This document shows, piece by piece, positions 35,754 to 48,000 of a DNA stretch of 64,000 nucleotides. Positions within the stretch are counted from its first letter, which is position 1. Each line of letters opens with the position of its first letter. Under the pieces are notes generated by a model that saw only the letters and a program-made list of their open reading frames with translations, was not told the origin of the DNA and did not search any database. This DNA is from Sipunculus nudus (taxonomy: Eukaryota; Annelida; Sipuncula; Golfingiida; Sipunculidae): contig CM049313.1 in NCBI GenBank assembly GCA_026874595.1, positions 46,446,159 through 46,510,158 on the forward strand. Direction: 5' to 3'. A program made the position numbers and the translations under genes.

Positions 35754-38700
35754 AGATAAATGTCTATGGCAAGTACCTGCGCCAATACATATATTATGCA
35801 AAGTATCTACTAGCCTCCCCACTTGCAAAATCCTGGATCCGCCCCTGAGGCGAATTAATTTACAAAAGATACAGTTACAAAAGAGAAATTTGGATAGATT
35901 TATATATTAAACCATGCATACTTGTGGAGCAATTTCTTTATCTATTCGTAAGTTTAATGTTTTAATTAACGCATGAACCACCCTGTATAATTCGAAAAAA
36001 AACCTTAAGACTATTTCTATAAAGTTTAATTGATATTGGGCCAAAAGTTCTTTAAAAAATAACCAGAAATTAATTTCTCTATGTAATTTAGTCATTTCCA
36101 GTAAAATACCAAAGCACTTGGCAACTTCTCAAATTTCATGCATAGATTTGCTTAATTATACTATGCTTGTTGATCTTGGATAGCTTTATCAATCGTTTGA
36201 AGCCGTGTGCTGGTGCCTAAAAAAAACAACAAACTTTGGACAAGCTTAATTAATGGTAATTTTGAGATTTACATATCTTAATCAGCACAGTCACAGTATT
36301 AGCTCAATAAATTCCATTAAACTGTGACTATACCAATAATAATTGTTAGGGCATGATGTCACAGGTCTTGCTTATCGGCAGAGCGTCGTGACCAATGGGT
36401 CACTTGTAATAAGCGGTGTGATGCTGTTGAGTGCCAAGGGATGTACGTGTATTGTTTTATAACGCAGTTTCCAAAGAGCAATGCCCGACTGAACACTGTA
36501 GCAAATGTTCCCATGTCTGTTGTTGCTTACAAACATGACTGATAAACACAATCGGATTATAGGCTTTTTATGTGATATGTATGGGGTTACTGACTGGGTA
36601 CTGGAAGTGAATGAACGACCTTAATTCAGTCGGGGTGTAAGTGTCACTACTTAAGCTGGTGGTTGGTGCGAGGCCAACAGTGGTGTACCAAACACACACA
36701 AAAACTATAGTACCCTATTGGAATTATCCACCGAAGCGGATACTTAAAGGCTGTGTGTGTGTGTGGGGGGGGTCTAATTAGTAAAAGGTTCAACCATCAT
36801 TGAAAACGAACCCTCCCACTCAGCAGTCAGCCTACGGGCCTGGGTCAACACCCTTGCACATGCGGGTAAACAAGTGTAAGGATAGTACTAGTGTACTTTA
36901 TACATAGCTCTCACATGTAGATTTCGGGAATAACACGGTACAAGACAACAAATCCGACGCGGTTTTTCGATATGAGGCGTAGTACTTATAGTTTGCTGGA
37001 GAACGCGGTCATCTCCAGGGCGTAATTCTGTCTTCTACTTGGAAAATATCTGTTAAATGCGGGGCGGGGGGGGGGGGGGGGGCCTCCCCACTTTATGGCC
37101 AAATGATGGAGCTCAGTCTTACATTTTTTTGTGAAATGACATACATTATATTCATTTGTATGGAAAAAAACATTGTATTTCTTTTCAGTCTACATGCCTC
37201 ATATGGAAAACATCTGTGACTTCATTTCTTAATTGAGTGTGATTAGTAATACAGGCCATTAATGTGTAATTTTTACAGGTAAGGGAATTAAACATAATGC
37301 AATTAGTGGGATTGGTTTTTAATTTAGGCCTTTTTGCGTGCGTAATATTTAAACTGATTACCTTATAGAGAGGTCTGCTTTGGTATATAACTTTTTTTTT
37401 AAATTGCTCAATGTGTAATTATGTTTGACTGACATCAGGTTACTTTTCTGTAAATAAATTTTTCATGGTAATATTTATTTGATAATTACTAATAAAACTT
37501 CATGTAAATTTGAAAATGGGATATCCTTTGCCTCTTAGAACGCCTATATTTGTTTCGTGCTTGATCCCATACACGCCTCTGGTTTCTAGTAAATTTAATA
37601 AACCCAGTTACAGATCTGAAGTTTAATTCAGATTTGAAAAAGTCTATATTAGGGTATAAATACATGTAATTTGGCACACATGATTCTTTAAATTTAATAT
37701 TTATTAACCTCTTGTGTGGTGCAGCATATGATTAAGAGTAGAAAATTGTCATTTTTTTTTTCAAAATTTCCAAACCGTGTGAGGAGAAATCCCCTTTCCA
37801 AAGCCTCTCCTTTTTGTGTGCTTACATTTACAGAATATACCCCATGTGTGGCGTATACTTTTATTATACCGTGGGGCAGCAAGTAATTAATAGTCATATT
37901 AATACAAGTAATTCATAGTTCACTCTGGTGTAGCATTTAATTAATAGTAATAGTAATACAAGCAATTAATAATTCATAGTTTAATCAATGAACTAATACG
38001 ATACCGTAGCAAGTTTACTCTATGAACTTATACGATGGCGCAGCAAGTAATTAATAGTATAATAGTAATACAAAAAAATCAAGATTCAAAGTTCACTCTG
38101 TAAACATTTACGATGGCGCAGCAAGTTAATAACAGTAGAAGTAATACAAGTATAACAGAAATGAACATTTGATGAAATGATATACAAGGAATAATTGATT
38201 AAATTTTGGGGGTGATCCGGATCATCATCTAGATCCAGGAATATTGTTTTAGGAAATGCTGAATTTCTGACAATGCAGTTTGGTGGTAATTAGCTGCCTC
38301 GGTGGAGGTCTAGACTCAAAGATGCAAATTTCTAATCTTATCTAATACTTATAATAGGAATTCAGTCTAACTTTGTTCCCAATGCATGTTTTCTGGAACC
38401 ACGCTGTATAAGACACTATGCCTGACCTCATTTTAGAGCTTATTGTCCCCGCACTGACCTCGCCAATATGAGAATAATATTATTGTATCCGCCAAAACAG
38501 AGTTTTGCGGATACTATGTTTTCAGCCCGCCGCCACCGCGTAGGTGTCCGGAATTTTACGAAACCCGGGATTATGTTCGGGTCACATGTGAACTGCTGCG
38601 CCACGATTTTGTTTTGACCTCTGACCTTTCCTCTGCGCTCTGCGTCCGTTTGTGCGTCTGTTTCCACACATAAACCCACATATCTCGGGAACCGTTTGAC

Positions 38701-39725
38701 GGATCAGGAAAATTTTTTTGCACAAATGTAGCCCTTGGAGAGCTTTATAACATACACAAAAAATGGTGGCGCCACCTGCAACCATTGATCTTTGACTTAT
38801 CTGCCTCAAATTTTGCATATTTAAACAACTTGGACGGCTTTCTGGATTTTGTGGTAGGTGGCGCAACCTACATACATCATTTGGCTGCAGACATCAAAGC
38901 TCATATCTCGGGAACCGTTTGACCGATTGGGCCAGAATTTTGCATGTGTATAGATCTCACATAGCTCTTTATCATACGCAAAACTGGTGGCGCCACCTGC
39001 AGCCATTTTTGTACAGCTCCCGTCTGTTTGTCTGTTATGGGATAAAATCACTCATATCTCGGCAGTGGTTTGACATATCTGCCTAAAATTTTGCAGGTTT
39101 ATACATCCCCGACAGCTCTCTTGATTTTATGACAGGTGGCGCCACCTGCTATCTTATCAATGCAGCAGACATCCAAGCTCATATCTTGGAAACCGTTTGA
39201 CCGATTGGGCCAAAGTTTTGCATGTGTATAGTTCTCACATAGCTCTTTATCATACGCAAAACTGGTGGCGCCACCTTCAACCATTTTTGCACAGCGTCCA
39301 TCTATTTGTCTGCCACGGGCTAAAATCACTCATAAACATGTAGTGGTTTGACGTATCTGCCTCAAATTTTGCACGGCTTTCTGGATTTTGTGGTAGGTGG
39401 CGCAACCTACATACATCATTTGGCTGCAGACATCCATGCTAATATGCAACACTTCACTCTATTTCCCCTTGCCACTCACTCCATGCCTAACTTCACCCGT
39501 TCAACTCTGATTAAGGCGGATACACGTAGTCGCTTGTCGACTACCCGTATTCTAGTTTTTAATGTAGAAATCAATTTGAGTGATTTTTGCGTGTTTCATG
39601 ATTTGCGTGGAGGTTACCAACAATGCCTGTCTGGTCGCTTCCACCTTAGGGTTAAGGACTATTGTGCATATGAATAATCCCTGGTTTCGTTTACGGATGT
39701 AAGCATGTTTGGCCTAATATTTGAC

Positions 39726-39784
<59 letters not shown>

Positions 39785-42555
39785 TAAATGATAGCATAAT
39801 ATATATTAAAAAGTAATTTTGTTACGGAAAGTGCAGTGTGTGTGCGTTTATGTGAAGTGTGTGCGTTTTTGTTAGGGCTTGGGCTCTATCATACTTTGAG
39901 CTAGTAATTCTGGCAACTGAGGGGCCCGTGGTATACTCACATGTTAGGGATACTTCTTCGGAAGCAAATACTGACACGCTGCAAGTCTTGTTCAACAGTG
40001 TGTAGTTTGCTTTCTAATTCTGGTGAGGTAATTTGGACTGGACAGTATCTACTATACACAGTCTAAAGAAATACAACACACTGTTTTATTGAAATGTTAT
40101 TGAACTCTAAAATTTTAAAATTGGATTATTTTGGGTAAATTCATCAAGAAGTTACAATGAACATACCGTAGTAGAGCTTATGAAGAAAACAACTTGCTAG
40201 TGCGGTCTAAATGGCCGAAACTGCAAGTATAAAATGGCTATTCGTCTCAAAGCTCTGTCGTTTCACAGATCGGGTTCGGCTCTCGAATTGGTATGGCTGG
40301 GTCTTCGCTGCTTGGATCGGTAAAGGGAATGTATGCTGCTTCTGCCTTTGTGGCTGTGGGTGCTGTAGCTTTGCTGAAATAAAAACCCCGGTGCGGGTAA
40401 AACGGTGGCTGTCTCTCGTGGCTTCCTGCTTGGCTTGGTGGCATCATGTCTGTTGGCTCTGAGAACTATATGCTTAAGCCAGGAACGCATACACTGTTAA
40501 AAGTTGCACGTAAAATAACGGTGCTTTGCACTGGCAGCAAAGTTGACAGTGCAATGCACCGTTATTTTACGTGCAAAGAAATAACGCAGTGCGTTAAATA
40601 ACGTCGCATTGCACCGTAATTTTACAGCGCTTTGGTACGTAAATAAACGGTGCTTAGCCACGGGAAATAACGGGCATCTGTTATTTTACGGGACAATATG
40701 CCGTTATTTTACATTGCTAAGAGACGTGAATAAACAGTGTTTTCAACTGGAATCAGGGCATTGCACCGTTATTTCACGGTGCTTTGATATGTAGAATAAC
40801 AAAACAATGCTACTTTATAATAAATAACAGTGCTTTGCACTTGGAGCTATACACTGTTACAGGTTTCCATAATCTTTCTCAAAACGTTTCTGTCTTGTCA
40901 CTCCGGACGAACCCTTTATTTATATCTGTGTACTTCAAGTTTCTCATTAAATGTTTTTTAGAGTTTACCAGTAAAAATATTACGAACGAAGTCAGACCTC
41001 CTTATGATGATAGAGTTGTAACTTTCTGTTTGACAGTCAAGTGTCCCGAAAATCAAATCAGGATATCCACAGAGGGAAATGCATCTTGGCTAATTTGGGA
41101 AATGGCATTAAAAATGCAAGCTCACACATAATATCACACCACTTCTTTATTGTATGAAATATTCAACAGATCATCAACATGTATAACACGTGTACTTAAT
41201 GTATATAGTTATTCAGATTATACTGATCTTCCAAAAGGCATCATTAGGAAGCAAACATATTTAAACATTTTGACCACACTGCATGGCAGTTAAATCGTCT
41301 CCAACTAAACATATAAAATTTGGCAATTAGTGCAATATTATTATGATTACTATTATGAATGCTGTGTGTTATCTCATTAAAGTTGCTGATCTTTTAAAAA
41401 ATGGGACCCAAATCTATTTATAATGTATCTTTGAAAAATAGATAAAAGTGCTTCAATAAATTTATAGTGTTGTAAATTAATGGTATCTTTAAAGTAAAAG
41501 ATGGTCAGAACACAAGTCAAACAATTGAAATGGATTTAACTTATATGTCACCAAATCTTTCTACAGTAAAGGCATCTACTTTGTTTGAAGCTTCTGATAA
41601 TGAATTCCAAAATAAAGGTCCTTGGTAAATAAATGATTTTTGCATCAATTAAATTCGAACTGGAGGGAGTTGAAGAGAATACCTACACTGTAACAAGGGT
41701 GCAAATGTAAACGTTTTTCCATAAAAATAATAAGATAATTACCTGATTTAATTAAGGTACTTAAACACAAGAATATTAAAAGTGAAATAGTCGTTAACTG
41801 ATATTTCCTATATTGTTGATATATTATAGAGGAAAATGCAGCATTAAAACATTAAATCTGACCAACCAGCTCTATTGACAGTGGGATGGCAGTTAGAGGT
41901 GCATTCAATTACCCCAAAATCAAGAAACCTGAAGGTCTTTTTAGTCCCTTGGGATACTCCAGGGTAAATATCCAAAATGACGCATAGCAAGCCTCCAGTG
42001 GAAGTAGAACTAACTTGCATGGGTTGACAGTTTCTGGCCATGGAAGAAACATGAGAGAAATATTCAAGAATATAGTTCAGTGCAATTATCCCTTTAATTT
42101 TTATATTTTTTTAGATTTTTTTCAAAGTCTGACGCTCTATCAATTTACATTACAGAAAATAAACTTTTGTTCTTTCTTCACAAAATTTAAACAATAACTA
42201 CAAAAATAGTTTTCTTATGGTCAATTGGAACCTTTAGAAGTGAAAATAATCATACATTATTATATCAAATATATCTTTACATTTACATTACAGACAATAA
42301 CTGGCCAAAATTTTGTTCTATCTCCACTAAAAATTAACAATTTCAAAATTTTTCTTTATATATGTATTTACTTAAAAAAAGGTTAAAACTATCTTTAATA
42401 CTTGCTGAATATATTAACACAAATATAATAGTTTTGAAAGAATTACCTCTCCTCCATCTGCAATCCCATATTATCCTTGCATTCTCCAAACAGTGAAGGC
42501 AGTATCCTGTATAAAGGAGCTTTGCTTCTGCAAGTACAAATACACAGACAATGCA

Positions 42556-42613
<58 letters not shown>

Positions 42614-44993
42614 TATATATATATATATATATATGTGATACGAATCAGTTTTAATATCATACTCAGTGACTGAAAGTTGATCGATTAATAATCATTTTTT
42701 TTTATTTTATGTGCCATATTATCAACATAAAATCTGTTGTATAGATAAATAAATATTGACAGAGTAAATTAAGCCTAGCATGTACATCACACTGAAAGGT
42801 CAAGACTATACTTGTTAATACTTAATCACTGCATAAGGATAACATTAATACTGTTTCCTGTTAAGTGCCCATCTTTCTAAAATCTATAAGAGAGTTAGAA
42901 TATTTCATTGGAATAAAGAGACTTCTTTTGAATGTGCATACCTGATCGTATATGAAAGGTTATGGAAAAAAATACATGATTTGATGATTTAATTATGAAA
43001 TGTCCTTTTCCAGAATGATTTCTACAGACAATAGACCTGACAATGTATTTTTCAAGGTACAAATGAAAGTATGTGTAAATATGAAATAATTAACAGTAAG
43101 GCTATGGGCCTGGATTTATTTATTGTAACTGTAAATAATTATATTATGAATATTTGATAACCAGAATATCTGCAATGTTTTATAGGGAGTAAACATGTTC
43201 CAAACTGCAAAAAATTGAAAAAATAGCCAATAATCAGCAGGTTTGACAAATGACACTGTAAGGTTAGAGATGGTCAGGTTAGCGTGGCTCAGCTCCATCA
43301 AGCAGCAAGCCAAAAAGTTTATTAGAATAAAAATGAATGGAGAGAATGAGAAACAGGCAGGCGAATTTAGGTCAGCATCACTGCTAATGTTCAATATGTA
43401 AGATACTTGTTTCACAGATTATTAAACTCATCAGCTTATTCAAATTGCCATGGACTTTACAAAAGAAAATATGATAAAATTCACACTTACCTTGGTGTAC
43501 CTCTTCTGCAATGTTCTCTGCTAGGAATTTACCCTGCAACTGCTTGCCAGTGTAGTTGTGCACCTTGCACATCTTGCATTTGTACTTTGTTCACAGCTCT
43601 AAGTTTGGTAAGGCGTGGAACATTTACGTCATCATTGATCATTGATGCATGTATGGCTCTCTGAACACCTGCACAAGTAGAACAAATTCTAGGAGTATAT
43701 AAAAACAGAACTGATAAACATGTAACCAACGAAAGAGAATCTCAGCACCAGGCATATTAATAATATTTACAAAGTAAGTGCAGGTATATAAATTAATAAA
43801 CAAAAGTGCTATATTGCATATAAAAATGGTAAATATTGGGTCAACATATGTTTTTACTCAGTGTATAAACAGAAAGGTGCAAAAACAGCATCACATGTGT
43901 ACGAGGATTTATAAATAGGAAGCAATATATATGCAGTACAGCCTATATATTACAAAATGATGTTACATTTGTAATTGCATTTACATATACTAGCTATTAT
44001 AATATAACAAGGGCTACAGGCATAATGCAAACCTGCGTAATCTTTCCGGGTTCCCTGATGATAAACTTGACTATTATTTGAAAAGTTATTATTTTTTAAG
44101 GTGTGACAAGTACATGTATAAAGCAAGTTCTACCAATTTTGAATCTTAGTACAAGTATAAATGCGCTCAGTCTGATGCATACTGATGGATGAGATGTGGT
44201 ATACCCCATTACAAAGGCCTATATGTGAGTGAGGGGGTGTCAAAAACCCCATCCAACCCACATTATGAATGGAAATTGCAACCCTGTACAACAGAGTTGG
44301 GGGGGGGGGGGGTCTCTGGAAAATTTCCAGCTATGTTTTCCAACAAAAGTTCAATACCAACTTTAGTACTGGTATCAGTGAACGACAGTGACAGAGGTGG
44401 TGTCTTCCCTGTAGCTCAAATGACTTACAGTCAGCTGAGCTAAAAAGGCAGTATATTATTATGTGATGTTTAAACTTACATAATTCCTATTCTTAAGAAA
44501 TAGGAAAGTTGCCATGATGGTATCCAAATCTTCTTTGAATTTGCCACACTGATGGAAATGCTTGACCATTTTCTGAAAACATAAACAGTATTTGGCTGTG
44601 CCTTAGCAGCCTTAATTTTTAGGCTCTCTCCCTCTCTCTCTCTCTCTCAAAAAGACTGGCTAAAATGTTAGCACTTTGGCCAGCATGGTATGTTTTTTTT
44701 CTTCTAAAACATGTTAAGAAATTTAGAAAATTGTCTCAAAGCTGTTAATTATTTGTTTGGTCTGTGTTTACTCTCAGACTCTCAGATGTTTAAGCATCTG
44801 TTAAAAATATTAAAAAAAATAAAGGGACTTTGATATCTTAATTTCTCTGGTTGACATGTAAGTGGGAAAACCTAAGACCTTTTTTTTACCTTATTCAAGG
44901 CCTCATTTAAAATCCAGTAAATTCATAATTCAAAACTGTTTTCAGTGGTACCTTTACCAATATTTCACCTTTAAGGGATATATATATATAAAT

Positions 44994-45035
<42 letters not shown>

Positions 45036-48000
45036 GACATGTATATTTATACCATTCATGCATGATATGTACCCAGACATGGCCAGGTGTGTGTGTTAGT
45101 GGGTCGGGGGGGGGGGGGGGGGGGGGGTTTGCTTCCTTTTTCCTAATTGGCAATTCCCTGAAACTAAAAAAGACTTAATCATTAATGATAAACATTGGCA
45201 TCAATGCAGGTAATGGGGGTTATATATCCCCCCCCCCACTTTTTTAACAAGGGGGGATTGGTCAATGTAATCATCCCCAACACTGATATTGAGCAAGTAA
45301 CAATTACTTTTATATATTGGACATGTAATATATTAATAATTAGAAAAAACTTGACTTTGTTTCCATTTCTAAGTTAACTGAAATATAAGGTTATCTAATA
45401 ATCTAAACATGGTTTAGAGTTGACATTTAATGGAAACATAAAACCTGCACTTAATATATAATATAAACATCACACAAATGTCACACATTATAAAATGTGT
45501 ATATATATAATATATATACACATATATAGCCTACATAATATATATTTCCAACTCAATCACTCTTCTACCTCTGCCAGTGACAATCGCCCCCCCCCCCCCC
45601 CCCACCCACCCCAAAACACTGAGGGAACACATGAACGAGACCAGCCTCGTACCACTATACCATTACCAACGTACACTATTACACAGTATTAAAATAACAA
45701 CTAACACAGTATACAGATTTATGGCTACATATTAAAGAAGAACATTTTACCAATAAAGATGCATGGTAACTTCTGTGACTTTCAGCAGCCAGCGGACGGA
45801 CAAAAATGGCTTCTCTTCCCGCCGTGGAGTCAAAAGATCCAGGATGTTGACGTCATGAGTAGCCCCGCTGATCACATGACGCGCGGTTTATTTCATCTGT
45901 ACCGTCTGCTTTACACACGTGTCACACCATTTTCACAGACGCTCATCATTTGACGTTGCATTTGCGCGTTATTCAACGCACAAGAGCGTCTACATTGCAA
46001 AGCGGCGTAAATTTACAGTCTTATGCGCCGTTATTTTACGGCAATTTTTAACAGTGTAGGGCTGGGGTCTGACCACAGCAACCTGTGGCTGCTCGACAAA
46101 GCGAAATACATCTTCAGTCAAATACCTAGGTATAGACAGCATGACTGCGGCTGTTAGCGGAGGTGGCAGGCATATAAGCTTAAACCCATGCAGACTCTTA
46201 AATCTGCTCAAATGCCGGTCCAAGAGAGAGCGAGACATCCTAAATCTCAACAGGTTTTGAATAAGTAATATCCAGTGGGTGGAGTCACTTATTGCCTTGG
46301 ATGATAAGACGGTGGACAATTGATTGACTATTGGACATGCATGTGAACCATTAGACTGTCGGTTTAATGAGTTGTCTGAAGAATATAGAGTTGCGCCCTG
46401 GATGGATGACCTTAGGGGCGTGCTCTCTGTGCCAGTTCACAGTAAAGGAGATTCTTTGGGATGTGACCATCATCCATTCTCGTGAAGTGTCCGAGCTAGC
46501 CCTGCCAGGGCTTTAGTATTTATGTTTGTACTAAAATGCGTTAATAATACGTGATTTCATGAACCGATAAACTTACCGTAACTTTCCGCATATTCACCGA
46601 CCCCGTGTATAAGTCGAGGTGGGATTTTTTTAGAGCCCACTGACTCTGGATAGTCCCCAGCTCACAACAGATAAGTAAATGATAACCAATGGAATGAGTC
46701 ATTTAAAAGTCGCACCCAAAAATAAACTGACGTACATAGTTGTCAGGCTACAAGTTCCCATTACCACTGCTTGTAGTGCAGGTAACATTTCCTTTCAGTG
46801 TAGGGCAAACCCACTGGACGCCGTGATTTATGGCTGAAAGTGAAACCCCCCGGGAAGGCCCGCCGTGTGACGACGTAGGTGACAATATTAACATGGGTTC
46901 ACGGTCAGTACTTGTCGCTTTCAAATGAAAAAAGACGTTTCCCGAGTGTTATGAATGAGTATCTACGATAGTATGATATGAGTAAGTACATATACGTAAG
47001 TCTATATAGTTACATACATAATTCCATATGAGCTTTGAGAACCGACAATACTTTATACCAACGGCATAAAAATAGTCATACATTTTCCCGGAAGATGACG
47101 CCACTGTTGCGTGAAAATAAATGGGGAAATTGACAACTCCGTGTTGGCTCTCATAACTAACAGGGTCAGAGAGTGGTAAATTAGTTATATGAGTTGCCGC
47201 AAGGTTGCGTTACCGATTCTAAGTGTGATACAATGCGGGAACGTTTGATTTCTCCGTCAGAAGCAACTATAAGCCTTAAACAATTTCATGGACTGGGCCA
47301 GTCTATGTCCGAGCCATCGCTTGCGTCTTTGTTTGAGTATATCGAAGTAAAGCTGTGTTTCCATTTATCCGCAAAAGACGTACGTTCGATCCATAGTGCG
47401 CAGTCCGCAAAAAAAAAACTGTTCTCATAAGTAAGTACGTTTTTCTTGTGGATACCCTTCTGCGTGCCTTTTTTAAAACTGCGCACACGCAAAATTTTAT
47501 TCAAAATTCACCCAGTGACCTGGCGCAGGGGCACTGTTGTGAAATGTAGGCATTTTTGCCATCCGCAAAACGGATGAATCGCTCTCCGTTTCGATGCAGT
47601 CCGTTTTTTTGCGGATACTCATGCGGAGCACGTTAAAACGTACATGGAAAAAATTCATCTTAAAGGGGTGCGATTTTTTTTTTTTTTTTTTTTTTTGCGT
47701 ACGAGACGTACGAGATTTACGGATAATTGGAAACACAGCTTAACTGGTATGCTAAGCATAAAACTGATAACATAACTTATCATATAAAAAGAAAAGAAAA
47801 AAAAAAAGGAATAGGCCTACAGTTCCAAATGGCAGTTCCAATGTGACGATTTTATAAGCAGGAAACTCTTTTATCTTTTTATCATTTAGGGAGGCACCAG
47901 TGTTCCTGAGCCATGGAGAAACCACCATTGGTAAAGTTTACCGCAAGGCCGTGTACCGCCAGTACACTGATGCTTCATACAGCCAGCAGGTGGCGCAGCC

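Larger units (their letters stand above)
40492..46056. mobile_element. 5.56-kb CACTG-ended DNA transposon, CMC (CACTA/Mirage/Chapaev)-like
   Basis: Left arm CACTGTTAAAAGTTGCACGT AAAATAACGG and right arm (inverted) CACTGTTAAAAATTGCCGTA AAATAACGG form inverted repeats of about 33 bp with TA directly outside both (40490-40491 and 46057-46058). Both ends carry subterminal repeats of ACGGTGC/GCACCGTTATTTTACG (40500-40800 and 45960-46045), like CACTA elements. Inside are candidate minus-strand exons, a (TA)n tract, an AT-rich repeat (42655-42970) and a family A fragment. The CMC assignment rests on the CACTG ends and 2-base duplication and is inference. Confidence 0.7.

Noticed and set aside
40211-40462. 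83-codon Cys/Trp-rich plus-strand frame
   Set aside because: Low-complexity composition with competing frames on the other strand in the same GC-rich patch; no splice sites or homology recognised.
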